Below are positions 1 to 8,606 of a DNA stretch of 64,000 bases, piece by piece. The position numbers were made by a program, and so were the translations under genes. The stretch is from Pseudomonas sp. KNUC1026 (lineage in GTDB: Bacteria > Pseudomonadota > Gammaproteobacteria > Pseudomonadales > Pseudomonadaceae): positions 2,914,001 through 2,978,000 of the forward strand of contig NZ_CP087138.1 in the NCBI RefSeq assembly GCF_021650705.1. The letters are read 5' to 3'. Each line of letters starts with the position of its first letter. The stretch's first letter is position 1. The notes beneath the pieces are model-generated. The model ran no database searches and was not told the origin of the DNA. It saw only the letters and a list, made by a program, of their open reading frames with translations.

Positions 1-375
1 GTGGCGCTCGATGTAGAACGGCCGGTCTTTGGCATTGAAGGTCTCGCCCGTCTGGTAAACGCCTTCGAGCAAGGGGTGCAGGTCATCCCACAGCTCGGCC
101 CAGTATTCGACCGCAGGCCGGCCCAGCGCATGGGGGTGCTTGGCACCGATGGTCGGGGCGTAGGCGTCGTTGTAGAGCGCGACGAAATCCGGCCCCCAGA
201 ACACCACGATCTGCGCCTGGGCGGGCAGCACGGTGGCCAGCAGTGTCTTCAGCCCCGGAGACCATTCAGACAGGGGGCCCAACGGCGTGCGGCTGGCATC
301 GAGCGATTGCAGCAAGCCGCCCACAGCGCCGCCGCTCTGCAGGAAATAGGCAGGGCTGGCGGCAGGGCCTTGCAA
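1..375 (-). CDS. PAS-type sensor histidine kinase, N-terminal part (cut by window edge)
   Basis: Reading the minus strand in one frame from about 375 to base 1 gives a continuous stretch with no stop. It contains the segment TPLGPLSEWSPGLKTLL followed by WGPDFVALYNDAYAPTIG and WAELWDDLHPLLEG. This is the typical N-terminal PAS-like sensor segment of Pseudomonas hybrid histidine kinases, which detect a signal and phosphorylate a partner regulator. Kinase domains would lie outside the window. No ATG is in frame. A TTG at 373-375 is the first plausible start, but no good Shine-Dalgarno sequence precedes it, and an ATG at 399-401 lies in another frame, so the start may be hidden by an indel. The family is inferred from motif recognition only. 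Confidence 0.55.
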   Translation of the reverse strand, partial: MQGPAASPAYFLQSGGAVGGLLQSLDASRTPLGPLSEWSPGLKTLLATVLPAQAQIVVFWGPDFVALYNDAYAPTIGAKHPHALGRPAVEYWAELWDDLHPLLEGVYQTGETFNAKDRPFYIERH

Positions 376-497
376 CGGGAAGGGGCAGAGAATAAATCCA
401 TGGCGATAGCAACGTCGGCGGTAGGCGCACCCCGGCAGAATGCATGTGTGCGCCTGCTATCAGAAAACTCGGCTGGTCAATAGGTTCCCTAGGGCTT

Positions 498-1376
498 TCA
501 GGCGCCTTTGGCCTTCCACTGCCCGCCTTCGACGATCACGGCCGACGGGTCGGTGCCAGGCGCTAACTGATCACGCACGTATTGGTCGTAGAGTTTGAGC
601 AGAAATTTCTCCTGGCCCAGGCGCGCCAGTTCATCGTTGACCCAGTCGCGCAACTCGCCGTTGCCCTTTTTCACTGCCGGTGCGATGGGTGCCTCATCGC
701 CCAGGGTTTCCGGCAGCAGCCGGTAACCGGGGTTCTGTCTGGCCCAGCTGAACAGCACCAGGTTGTCCTGCGCGTAGGCATCGCCGCGGTGGTTGGCCAG
801 GGCTTGCAACGACTCGGAGTTCTTCTCGAACTTGAGGGTTTTCCAGTCAGGGTGGTTCTGGGTGAGCCAAAGGTCGGCAGTGGTGCCGGTGGTGACGATG
901 ATGGTCTTGTCCTTGAGTTCGTCGAGGTGGCGCACGGCACTGCCTTCGGGCACCAGCGCCTGAACGGCCACCCTCAGGTTGGGGTTGGTGAAGTCCACCG
1001 CCTGCCGGCGCTCGGGGGTGACGGTCATGTTGGCCAGGATCAGATCGACCTTGTCGCTTTGCAGAAACGGCACGCGGCTCGCAGGCTCCACGACCACGAA
1101 CTCGATCTGTTTTTCGTCGCCAAGCAGGTCTTTGGCGAAACGCTTGCCCAGGTCGGTATCGAAACCGACGTACTGGCCTTTTTCGTCGACGAAACCGAAC
1201 GGCGGCTTGTCGCTGAAAACCCCGACCACCAGCTTGCCGCGCTGCTTGATCGTCGCCAGTGAGCCACTGGCGGCGGGGCTGGCCGAGGCGCCGGCTTTGG
1301 GTTCTGGCGGTTTGTCGCAGGCCGCCAGCAAGCAGGCGGCCAGAAGCGGCAGGGCAAAAGCAGTGATGAATCTCAT
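498..1376 (-). CDS. Amino-acid ABC transporter substrate-binding lipoprotein (SBP family 3)
   Basis: A 292-residue extracytoplasmic solute-binding protein. The N-terminus is a lipoprotein signal (hydrophobic segment ending LLAAC before DKPPEP). The body carries family-3 hallmarks: [35 protein letters not shown], and [19 protein letters not shown] near residue 120. It would capture a polar amino acid (cystine- or glutamate-like) in the periplasm and hand it to the permeases encoded just upstream. Its ATG overlaps the stop of the ATPase gene by four bases (ATGA), so translation is probably coupled. It is the last gene of the leftward import run. Substrate cannot be fixed from sequence, but proximity to metNIQ suggests a sulfur amino acid. 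Confidence 0.87.
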   Translation of the reverse strand: MRFITAFALPLLAACLLAACDKPPEPKAGASASPAASGSLATIKQRGKLVVGVFSDKPPFGFVDEKGQYVGFDTDLGKRFAKDLLGDEKQIEFVVVEPASRVPFLQSDKVDLILANMTVTPERRQAVDFTNPNLRVAVQALVPEGSAVRHLDELKDKTIIVTTGTTADLWLTQNHPDWKTLKFEKNSESLQALANHRGDAYAQDNLVLFSWARQNPGYRLLPETLGDEAPIAPAVKKGNGELRDWVNDELARLGQEKFLLKLYDQYVRDQLAPGTDPSAVIVEGGQWKAKGA

Positions 1377-2134
1377 GAAGCTTTCCTTCTGGGCAGGTTT
1401 TCAACGTAGGAGAAACGCTCCAGAAACTGCTGCGCGCGTGCGGTCTGCGGGTTGCTGAAAAATCGCTCCGGCAAGCTTTGTTCGGCGATTCGCCCGCCGT
1501 CCATGAACACGATGCGGTCGGCGACCGCGCGGGCGAAAGCCATTTCATGGGTCACGATCAGCAACGTCATGCCACCCTCGGCCAGGCCCAGAATCACTTC
1601 CAGGACCTCCTTGACCATTTCGGGGTCGAGCGCTGCGGTGACTTCGTCGAAGAGCATCACCTGAGGGTTCATGCACAGCGCGCGGACAATGGCGATGCGT
1701 TGCTGCTGGCCGCCCGAGAGTTCGCGCGGCCAGGCGTGAGCCTTGTGGGCCAGGCCCACGCGCTCGAGCAACGCCATGGCCTGCGCGTGCGCTTCCTCGC
1801 GCTGGCGTTTTTGCACGCGCAGTGGGCCGAGCAGGATGTTGTCGATCACCCGCAAGTGGCCGAACAACTGGTAACTCTGGAACACCATGCCTACACGCTG
1901 GCGAACCGTGCGCCAGTCGCTGCCGGCATCGAGCGCCTGGCCTTCGATGCGCAGCAGGCCAGCGTCGCCTTGTTCCAGGCCATTGAGGCAGCGCAGCAAG
2001 GTGCTTTTGCCACAGCCGCTGGGGCCGAGAATCACCACGACTTCGCCTTGGGCGACCTCCAGGTCGATGCTGTCGAGCACCGCGTGGGCGCCGAAGCGTT
2101 TGGTGAAGCCGCGCAATTGGATCAGAGGGTTCAT
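1373..2134 (-). CDS. Polar amino-acid ABC transporter ATP-binding protein
   Basis: A GlnQ/ArtP-type ATPase of about 253 residues that powers the importer formed with the two adjacent permeases. Walker A is GPSGCGKST, the signature is LSGGQQQR, Walker B is [13 protein letters not shown], and the H-loop is VTHEMAFA. The ATG at 2134 is chosen over an in-frame start at 2146 because it overlaps the upstream permease stop as ATGA, matching the other junctions of this operon. It is full length for the family and acts on the cytoplasmic face of the inner membrane. Confidence 0.9.
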   Translation of the reverse strand: MNPLIQLRGFTKRFGAHAVLDSIDLEVAQGEVVVILGPSGCGKSTLLRCLNGLEQGDAGLLRIEGQALDAGSDWRTVRQRVGMVFQSYQLFGHLRVIDNILLGPLRVQKRQREEAHAQAMALLERVGLAHKAHAWPRELSGGQQQRIAIVRALCMNPQVMLFDEVTAALDPEMVKEVLEVILGLAEGGMTLLIVTHEMAFARAVADRIVFMDGGRIAEQSLPERFFSNPQTARAQQFLERFSYVENLPRRKAS

Positions 2135-2790
2135 GTGTGGCTCCAACGCCGCTCCAGGCGCCGGGCGATGGCCGACAGCGGGTAGCAGGCGAGAAAGAAG
2201 AACAGAAACAGAAAGCTGTAGAGGGCCACGGCGGCGTAAGTGCGCTCGATGATCTGCTGGGCGATCTTGGTCACATCCACCACGCCGATCAGCACAGCCA
2301 GCGAGCTGGTCTTGATGATGCGGGTATAGACGTTGATCACCCCTGGCGTCATGCGTTTGAGCGCCAACGGCAGCAGCACCCAGGCGTAGGCCTGAGCCCA
2401 GCCCAGGCCGATCGCCCAGGCCGCGTCGCGCTGGCCCGAGGGCAGCGAGCGCAGGGCTCCGCGCACCACTTCACCTACTTCGCTTGCGCCCCACAGGCCC
2501 AACACCAGCACAGCGCACAGCGGTGCCGGCAGGCTCAGGCCCGACAGCATCGGCAGGCCGAAGAAGAACAGGTACAGCCACACCAGCACCGGGATCGCGC
2601 GCCAAAGCTCAAGATAAACCCGCAGGGCTCGGTCGAGCCAACGCGAGCCCAGCGTGCGCCCTACCCCGTAGCCCAGCCCCAGCAAGGTGGCCAGAGCAAT
2701 GCCGGCCAGCGAGATACCCAATGTGCGCAACGCGCCTGTGGCCAGCTGCGGCGCGCTTTGCAGCAATAACTCAAACGCCGAGATGGCCAC
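2131..2790 (-). CDS. Amino-acid ABC transporter permease (HisM/GlnP type), second subunit
   Basis: An integral membrane permease of about 219 residues with the amino-acid permease signature region ([21 protein letters not shown], the EAA loop that contacts the ATPase). The start is chosen as GTG at 2790 because a strong AAAGGAGG ribosome site sits seven bases upstream; the longer in-frame start at 2814 would place that site inside the gene. It overlaps the end of the preceding permease by 20 bases, as expected for a co-translated pair. It forms the membrane channel with its partner for the importer ending at base 498. Confidence 0.86.
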   Translation of the reverse strand: MAISAFELLLQSAPQLATGALRTLGISLAGIALATLLGLGYGVGRTLGSRWLDRALRVYLELWRAIPVLVWLYLFFFGLPMLSGLSLPAPLCAVLVLGLWGASEVGEVVRGALRSLPSGQRDAAWAIGLGWAQAYAWVLLPLALKRMTPGVINVYTRIIKTSSLAVLIGVVDVTKIAQQIIERTYAAVALYSFLFLFFFLACYPLSAIARRLERRWSHT

Positions 2791-3445
2791 GTTGCAGCCT
2801 CCTTTCCAGCGCACCCAGGAGCAACGAAAGCGGCAAGAACAGCAACAGGCACAGCCCCGTCAGCACCGCCAGCATCTCGAAGGTCTTGTAGTAAAGGGCG
2901 ATGTAGTTCTTGGTGGTGTAGAGCAGCTCTGGCACCGCCACGGCAGAGACGACGGTGGTTTCCTTGAGCAGGAAGATCAGGTTGGCGAACAACGCCGGGA
3001 GGCTCGCCAGCGCTGCCTGCGGCAGAACGATGCGCCCCAGCAACTGGCCCTCGGAAAGCCCCAGCGCCCGGCCTGCTTCCACCTGCGCCGGGGGCACGGC
3101 GTCGATCCCTGCCCGCAGCACTTCGGTGAGGTAAGCGCCCCCCAGGAACGTCATGGCAATCAACGCCGACGCATAGCCACTGACGCTCACCCCCAACGGC
3201 GGCAAGGCGAAGTAGATGAAGAACAGCTGTATCAGCAGCGGCGTGTTGCGCGCCACCTCCACATAGCCGCGCACCAGTGCAGTGAGCCAGCGCCGTCGCG
3301 CGGCCAACAGCAGGTTGGCGGCAAAGGCTACCAGCAGGCCGCCCCCGATGCTCAGTGCACCCACTTGCAAGGTCACAAGCACTGCGCGGCCGAAGGCCGG
3401 CAACGTGGAAATCATGAAGGCCAGGTCCAGGCTCACAGTGTGCAC
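2771..3445 (-). CDS. Amino-acid ABC transporter permease (HisQ/GlnP type), first subunit
   Basis: A 224-residue inner-membrane permease with the conserved segment YVEVARNTPLLIQLFFIYF and the EAA-loop segment GLSEGQLLGRIVLPQAALASL. Two in-frame GTG codons could start it. The first (3445) lies one base after an AGAGG motif. The second (3436) has better spacing (about ten bases) and gives VSLDLAFM. It begins within about 20 bases of the metQ-like gene stop, so it sits in the same leftward operon and pairs with the downstream permease. Confidence 0.85.
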   Translation of the reverse strand: MHTVSLDLAFMISTLPAFGRAVLVTLQVGALSIGGGLLVAFAANLLLAARRRWLTALVRGYVEVARNTPLLIQLFFIYFALPPLGVSVSGYASALIAMTFLGGAYLTEVLRAGIDAVPPAQVEAGRALGLSEGQLLGRIVLPQAALASLPALFANLIFLLKETTVVSAVAVPELLYTTKNYIALYYKTFEMLAVLTGLCLLLFLPLSLLLGALERRLQRGHLGV

Positions 3446-3454
3446 GCCTCTGTG

Positions 3455-4249
3455 TTACCAGCCTGGCTGATAAAGCTTGCCATACGCCTCATCCAGCGCT
3501 GCGCGCACCACCGGCGAATGCTGGTACACGTCGACGAACTGCTTCAGGCGCGGGTCATCGCGGTTGTCGGGCCGTGCGACGAACTGGATCACGTATTCGG
3601 GGTGGTCGAGGCCGTCGAACAGCAAGGCCGCGTTCGGGTCGATGGTCTTGGCCAGGCGGATGTAGTGCGGGTAGCCCTGGGCCAGGTCCACGTCATCGAG
3701 CACGCGGGCCAGTTGCACCGCTTCGAGCTCGACGATGTTCAGGTCCTTGGGGTTGGCGGTGATGTCGGCCAGGGTCGCCTTGTAGCCCACGCCGGGCTTG
3801 AGGCTGATCAGGCCGGCCTTTTCCAGTAACAGAAGGCCGCGGCCGCCGTTGATGGCGTCGTTGGCGATCGCCACCTTGGCGCCTTCGGGCAGGTCGGTGA
3901 GCTTCTGGTACTTCTTCGAATACAGGCCGATGTTGTTGATGATGCCCGGGGCCACCGGCACCAGATCCAGGCCGGCGGTTTTCCTGGCGTTTTCCAGAAA
4001 GGGGACGTGCTGGAAGTAGTTGGCGTCCAGGTCCTTGTTGGCCAGCGCGGTGTTGGGGGTGATCCAGTCGTTGAACTCCACCAGCTCCACGTCCAGGCCC
4101 TGTTTCTTCGCCTCGGCCACCGCCACTTCCAGCGGCGGGGCGAAGGCTGCGGTGGTGCCGATCCTGAGCGCTGCGGCCTGGGCCAGGCCAGTGCTGCCGG
4201 CAAGGGCTGCGAGCAGCGGGAACATCAAAGTGTGCAAGCGAATGCGCAT
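3455..4249 (-). CDS. MetQ/NlpA-family methionine-type substrate-binding protein
   Basis: A 264-residue member of the MetQ/NlpA family, the periplasmic binding proteins of D/L-methionine importers. Visible family segments are LRIGTTAAFAPPLEVAVAEAKK, VELVEFNDWITPN, DANYFQHVPFLENA, GLYSKKYQKLTDLPEGAKVAIANDAING and LVPVAPGIINNIG. The signal peptide ends AQA without a lipobox cysteine, so it is probably a free periplasmic protein. An AAGGAAAG site precedes the ATG. It follows a second, broken metQ-like gene, so this operon carries two binding proteins for a single MetNI pair. The ligand could be methionine or another sulfur compound. Confidence 0.85.
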   Translation of the reverse strand: MRIRLHTLMFPLLAALAGSTGLAQAAALRIGTTAAFAPPLEVAVAEAKKQGLDVELVEFNDWITPNTALANKDLDANYFQHVPFLENARKTAGLDLVPVAPGIINNIGLYSKKYQKLTDLPEGAKVAIANDAINGGRGLLLLEKAGLISLKPGVGYKATLADITANPKDLNIVELEAVQLARVLDDVDLAQGYPHYIRLAKTIDPNAALLFDGLDHPEYVIQFVARPDNRDDPRLKQFVDVYQHSPVVRAALDEAYGKLYQPGW

Positions 4250-4278
4250 GTAGCTTTCCTTGGGGTGTGGGCAGGGAG

Positions 4279-5119
4279 TCAGGGCAGAAGTTTCTGGTCG
4301 GCGATCACGAAGCCGCGGTAGTGCTCATCGATGAACTGCTTGACCTGGGGGCTCACCAGGTACTCGGCCAGGCGCTGCACGCGGGGGTCACCGAGCATGT
4401 CGTTGCGCACGTAGATGAGGTTGGCGTAGGGGTTGTCGGTGCTGTGCTCGCGTACCAGGGCGCGGGCCGGGTCGACATTGTTGGAGAGCGCTACGTCGCC
4501 GTTGATGAAGCTGGCATCGGCATCAGGCAGCGCCTTGGCACGCAATACCGTGTCGGTCGGGATCAGCTTGAGATGGCGCGGGTTGTCGACGATGGACTTT
4601 TCACTCACCGCAATGGCCTGCGCGGAGCGGTCGAGCGCGGCGACATCGAGTGTGATCAAACCCAGGCTCTGCAGGATGAACAGCGCCCGCGGCAGGTTGG
4701 TCTGCTCGTTCGGGCACCAGGATGCGCGCGCCTTCTGGCAGGTCCTGAGCGTTTTTGTAGCGCTCGGAATACAGCCCGAAGGCGTTGACCAGCACCGTGG
4801 CCTTGCCGCTGAAATTGTCCAGCGAAGGGTGTGCGGCCTTCCAGGCCGTGACGTAGGGTTGGTGGCCGGTGAAATTGACGTCGGTGTCTTTGTTGGCAAG
4901 CAATTCATAAGAGTCGAGCGTGCCGCTGCCGCCACTGGTGGTGAGCTTGAGTTCCAGGCCCGAGCCGTCGGCAGCGGCGAGCTTTTGCACGTAGCGGATG
5001 ATGTCGCCCTGCGGTGAAGCGGTGGCATAAACGCGCAGCGGCGGGCCGGGCAGGCTCGCGGCGTGGGCAGTGGCAGCGAGCAGTGAAAACAGGGCGGCGG
5101 CGATTCGAGGCAGCAACAT
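4279..5119 (-). pseudogene. Second MetQ/NlpA-family binding protein, frameshifted
   Basis: Two overlapping frames together make one MetQ-type protein of about 280 residues. The first begins at 5119 (ATG after an AAGGA site) with a signal peptide ending AHA, then VYATASPQGDIIRYVQK, and reads to ILVP. The second continues with NEQTNLPRALFILQSLGLITL, then SFINGDVALSNNVDP and DEHYRGFVIADQKLLP at the end. The switch is at about 4712-4714, where one extra base in a GGG/CCC run explains the break; removing it restores ILVPNEQTN. It lies directly between metI and the intact metQ paralogue. It may be functional in the organism if the extra base is a sequencing error. Confidence 0.8.
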
Positions 5120-5138
5120 CGGTGCATCCTTGTGTGGG

Positions 5139-5807
5139 TCAACGTTTGTGCCGGCGGGCACGAATCCAGAGGTCGCCGCTCAGTTGAATGGCCTGCACCA
5201 GCAGCACCATGGCCAACACCGAGATCGCCATCAATTGCCAGTAGAAGCGCTGGTAGCCGTACTCGATGGCAAAATCCCCAACCCCGCCTGCGCCAACAGC
5301 GCCGGCCACGGCGGTGCCTTCGACGGTGCCCACCAGAATGATGGTCATCGCCCCCAGCAGCGGGCTGAAGGATTCAGGCAGCAACACGCGAAAGATCAGT
5401 TGCCAGCGCGTAACGCCGATGGCGAGCGCCGCATCGATACGGCCCTGGTCAAGCTCGCGCAGGGCGGCCTCCACCAGGCGCGAGAAGAACGGGCTGAAAC
5501 CCAGCACCAATGGGATGATCGCGGCGACAGGGCCCAGCGTGGTGCCCACCACCGCGCGGCTGACCGGAATCAGCAGCACGATCAGGATCAGAAAAGGGAT
5601 CGAGCGGCCCACGTTCACCAGCGTGGTGAGGCTGTAGTACAGCGCCGGGCGCGAGTACACCGAGCCGGGTGCGGTGAGGTAGAGCGTGGTACCGACCACC
5701 AGGCCAAGCAGGATGACGCTTGGGCCGGCGACGGCGATCATGTAAAGGGTCTGCCCAAGGGCGGCCCAGAAGTCGGGCAGGTAATCCTGCCAGGTGGTTA
5801 CGCCCAT
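5139..5807 (-). CDS. metI: MetI-type methionine ABC transporter permease
   Basis: A 222-residue permease of the D-methionine importer family with about five membrane spans. Diagnostic segments are VNVGRSIPFLILIVLLIPVSR, ALRELDQGRIDAALAIGV and SFSPLLGAMTIILVGTVEGTAVAGAVGAGGVG near the C-terminus. The ATG at 5807 is chosen because it falls immediately after the metN stop; an alternative start at 5819 would overlap metN. It would form the inner-membrane pore with the ATPase MetN, fed by one of the two MetQ-like proteins encoded next. Confidence 0.9.
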   Translation of the reverse strand: MGVTTWQDYLPDFWAALGQTLYMIAVAGPSVILLGLVVGTTLYLTAPGSVYSRPALYYSLTTLVNVGRSIPFLILIVLLIPVSRAVVGTTLGPVAAIIPLVLGFSPFFSRLVEAALRELDQGRIDAALAIGVTRWQLIFRVLLPESFSPLLGAMTIILVGTVEGTAVAGAVGAGGVGDFAIEYGYQRFYWQLMAISVLAMVLLVQAIQLSGDLWIRARRHKR

Positions 5808-5809
5808 GC

Positions 5810-6785
5810 TCAGGCCCACATCTGTTCGGCGAGCACCTGGCGGATGCGCTGCTCGTCCAGAGCGGTGGCGGGCGGGCGCGGCCGGAACCGCACGCGAAAA
5901 CGCGCCACCTGCCGCGCGCCTAGCCGTTCGACACGCCCGGCAAGGATGGCCACATCCATCGACAGCGCCTGCGCCACGCGTGCCAGCACGTCGGTCTGAC
6001 GCTCGGGATGTTCGAACACAAGGTCCAGCGTGCCGGCCTGCTCGCCGTCGCTGTCACCCAGTGGCAGCAGCAGATCTTTCAAGGCAGACGCTTCGCGGCG
6101 GATCACTTCGTCGAGGCGGCCCTCTTCCTGCACCCTCCCCTTTCGAGCAGCACCACCCGATCACAGACATGGCGCACTGCATCCCAGGCATGGGTGACCA
6201 GAATCACGGTGAAACCGTATTGCTGTTTCAGGCTGGCGAGCAGGTCCAGGATGGTGCGAGTGGTGTGTGGGTCCAGGGCGCTGGTGGCCTCGTCGCACAG
6301 CAGCACTTGCGGGCGGGTAATCAGCGCGCGGGCAATGCCGACGCGCTGTTTTTGCCCACCGGACAGTTGAGAGGGTAGTGCTGTTCGCGCCCCTCGAGCC
6401 CGACAGCTTCGATCAGTTCCAGCGCCTGCGCCCGCCGCAGTTGGGTGGGTACACCGCGTACTGCCAAGGGGAATTCGATATTCTCCAGCACGGTTTTGCC
6501 ATGAAAGAGATTGAAATGCTGAAAGATGGTGGCTACCCGAGAAAGATAATCCCGGCGCTGCGCAGCATTGAACTTCGCAATCGACTTTCCGGCGAACTCC
6601 AGTTCGCCACAAGACGGCGCCTCCAACAGATTCAACAGCCGCAGGAAGGTACTTTTACCCGCCCCGGAAGTTCCGACGACACCGATGAAGTCACCGGCCT
6701 CGATCGTGAGGTCGATGGCGTCCAGAGCGACAGTGCCGGCGAACGACTTGCCGACGCCGCGAAGGCTAAACAGAGGGTCTGGCAT
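5810..6785 (-). pseudogene. metN: MetN-type methionine ABC transporter ATPase, two frameshifts
   Basis: Three reading-frame pieces line up as one MetN of about 325 residues. The first, from ATG 6785 (AAAGGA site), carries Walker [10 protein letters not shown] and the Q-loop region. The second carries the signature LSGGQKQR, Walker [14 protein letters not shown] and [21 protein letters not shown]. The third is the C-terminal NIL/ACT-like methionine-sensing domain, starting [15 protein letters not shown]. The breaks are at about 6373-6375 (one C short on the coding strand) and about 6137-6140 (one G short). Both are homopolymer contractions and both are fully repaired by one added base. This is the first gene of the leftward run and would energise MetI. 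Confidence 0.82.
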
Positions 6786-7178
6786 GCTGAGAATCCTTTC
6801 GCTGGCGTCGGCGATGCGGGTTGGCAGCGGATCATAGAAGCGCGAGCGACAGGCGGCCAATGTTGTTTGGCGCTATGTTTATAACGTAAAGCCAAACAGG
6901 AGTTTATTCATAAGCATATAACGCTGCTGAAGCACTTTGGCCACCGGCCCTGCACTGCGAAAGTTGGCGTGAGGCAACACTCGAGTTGCTAAGGATCTGG
7001 CAAGAAGTGCCGGTGCCTGCATTCCTCCAAAGCGCGCGAACCGCAGATCCCGAGTACGCGGCTTGTGCTGGACAGCCCTGTTGTTGTGAGCCCCGGCCAG
7101 TGCATCCGGAACGGGTAGCAGCCCGCCCTATACTGGCCCGCCCGCGCATTTTGCGGGCCATTTCAAAGGAGAGACACC
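6786..7178. promoter_or_regulatory. Intergenic region between metN and the DUF3829 gene, with inverted repeat
   Basis: This 393-bp gap separates divergent genes and holds no convincing coding sequence. An AT-rich patch at about 6861-6920 contains an inverted repeat, TGTTTGGC (6864-6871) with GCCAAACA (6891-6898), upstream of metN. It is a candidate regulator site for the import operon, although no regulator gene is adjacent. Near the other end, a TATACT at 7129-7134 resembles a -10 box for the lipoprotein gene. It is followed by a GC-rich hairpin, GGCCCGC (7135-7141) with GCGGGCC (7153-7159), in the leader. No clear -35 box was found. Confidence 0.35.
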
Positions 7179-8144
7179 GTGGATCTGAGACGTACGCTGG
7201 CCGCCACCCTGGTGTGCACAGGGCTGCTGCTGAGCGGCTGTGGCAACGGAGAAAACGCCAATAAGCCGGGCAGCGAGAAGCGTCAGGAACAGGCCAGCCG
7301 GCAGCAGACCGAAGTCGAGAAATACAACGCCTACGTCGATGCAGCGAACACCGGCCCGGACTTCTCCGACGTGCTGCAGGCCTACGAAAAATACATCCCA
7401 GCCAAGCTCGCTTCGGGCAAGCCACTGGACGACTACTACAGCGTCAGCGGTACCAGCATCTCGCGGCAGCTCACCTTGCTGAGCAAAGCCCTCGCCATCC
7501 CCTATGACATGCCCGAGCTGGACGCCCCGGCCAAGGCCATGACCAAGGCCCTCGGCGACCTGCAACCGATCCAGGCGCAGCTCGGCCCCTACGGCGACTC
7601 CAAGGGCTACCTCGCCGACGGCGGCCAGAAGGCCCGCGAGATGCAGCCCGCGTTCATCGATGCCATGCACGCGGTGATCGCCGCGCAGGGCGCGTTCTAC
7701 GACGGCTTGCAGAAGCGCGATGAGATCAACACCCAGGCTGCCTTCGACCGAGCTGAAAAGGACACGCCCGAGTACTTCCGCGCCGGCATCGTGCTGGCGG
7801 CGAAGAAAGCCATGCGCAGTGGCCGCGACTTCTTCAGCCAGCCGGGCAACGAAGAGACCGTGCAGGCCTTCGAGCGTGACATCGACACCGCCGCCGACAG
7901 GGTGCAGCAATGGGACGCCAAGGTGCGCATCGAACAGCCGCAGGGCTGCGACTCGAACCTGTCACCGATGAACCAGTTCATCAGCGATGCGCGCTCCTCG
8001 ATCCAGCACGCGCGCCGTGGCGACTACCAGAACACCAGCCCGGCCGGAGCCTACTTCAGCGCGCAAAAGCGTGACGCCGAAAGCTTCCAGCAGAGCTACG
8101 CCAACCTGATCAACGCCCTCAATCGCGGCGACTGCCGCTTCTGA
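7179..8144 (+). CDS. YiiG-like DUF3829 lipoprotein
   Basis: A 321-residue secreted lipoprotein. The signal peptide ends with the lipobox LLSGC (residues 18-22), followed by a low-complexity KRQEQASRQQTE linker. The rest is a predicted helical DUF3829 (YiiG-type) domain containing YNAYVDAAN, the hydrophobic core of YDMPELDAPAKAMTKALGD, and a C-terminal [13 protein letters not shown]. Start is GTG at 7179 with AAAGGAGAG six bases upstream. The biochemical role of this family is unknown. It is convergent with dksA2 and separated from it by a hairpin at 8151-8187. Confidence 0.82.
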   Translation: MDLRRTLAATLVCTGLLLSGCGNGENANKPGSEKRQEQASRQQTEVEKYNAYVDAANTGPDFSDVLQAYEKYIPAKLASGKPLDDYYSVSGTSISRQLTLLSKALAIPYDMPELDAPAKAMTKALGDLQPIQAQLGPYGDSKGYLADGGQKAREMQPAFIDAMHAVIAAQGAFYDGLQKRDEINTQAAFDRAEKDTPEYFRAGIVLAAKKAMRSGRDFFSQPGNEETVQAFERDIDTAADRVQQWDAKVRIEQPQGCDSNLSPMNQFISDARSSIQHARRGDYQNTSPAGAYFSAQKRDAESFQQSYANLINALNRGDCRF

Positions 8145-8606
8145 AGCCCGGCCCGTTGCGCCTGCCATGGCGGCGAGCGCAACGGGCACGCCGGCTCGCT
8201 CACGCACCTGCCGCTGGTGCACCTCGCGTTTTTCCTGGCGCTCCTTGGCTTCAATGCTCAAGGTGGCGGTGGGGCGGATGAGCAGGCGGCGCAAACCGAT
8301 CGGCTCGCCGGTTTCACGGCACCAGCCGTACTCGCCGTGAGCCAGCCGCTCGAGGGCTTCGTCGATCTTGTCCAGCAGCTTCTTCTCACGCTCCAGCATG
8401 CGCAGTTGCCAGCGGCGCTGTTCTTCGACGCTGCCCTCATCCGAAGGGTCGGCTTGAGGCTGGTGGTCGCGCAGGCCTTCGAATTCGCCGTCGATGCGGG
8501 TTTGCAACTCGCTGCGCTGAGAAATCAGCAGGTCGTGGAAGAACCGTTGCTGGGCGGCGTCCATGTAGCGTTCGGTGGGTTGGGCAAGCAGTTCCTGTTC
8601 AGTCAT
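7962..8606 (-). CDS. dksA2: DksA2-type (zinc-independent) transcription factor, abnormally long C-terminus
   Basis: A DksA/TraR-family RNA polymerase-binding regulator of the stringent response. Residues 1-133 match the family: coiled-coil [28 protein letters not shown], then [34 protein letters not shown]. Only one cysteine of the usual zinc site remains (WCRETGEPI; later positions are Leu and Ser), the signature of the zinc-independent DksA2 form. After residue 133 the frame runs about 80 residues antisense into the lipoprotein gene. One missing G near 8203-8210 would give a TGA at 8200-8202 and a normal length of about 135 residues, so the tail is probably artefactual. It starts eight bases inside zigA, a zinc-starvation operon. 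Confidence 0.85.
   Translation of the reverse strand: MTEQELLAQPTERYMDAAQQRFFHDLLISQRSELQTRIDGEFEGLRDHQPQADPSDEGSVEEQRRWQLRMLEREKKLLDKIDEALERLAHGEYGWCRETGEPIGLRRLLIRPTATLSIEAKERQEKREVHQRQVRERAGVPVALAAMAGATGRASEAAVAAIEGVDQVGVALLEAFGVTLLRAEVGSGRAGVLVVATARVLDRGARIADELVHR
8151..8187. terminator. Hairpin between convergent genes
   Basis: An 11-bp perfect stem (8151-8161 with 8177-8187) around a 15-base loop, between the end of the DUF3829 lipoprotein gene and the likely true end of dksA2. There is no strong T-tract on either side, so termination efficiency is uncertain. Its location suggests a bidirectional terminator. Confidence 0.5.

Noticed and set aside
1..483. A 160-residue plus-strand frame at the left edge.
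   Set aside because: It is antisense to a minus-strand sequence with clear PAS-sensor segments (WGPDFVALYNDAYAP). Its own sequence has no family features and looks like a high-GC shadow.
6904..7425. A 173-residue minus-strand frame overlapping the start of the DUF3829 gene.
   Set aside because: Rich in Arg, Ser and Cys with no domain, opposite a well-supported lipoprotein start; typical antisense shadow.
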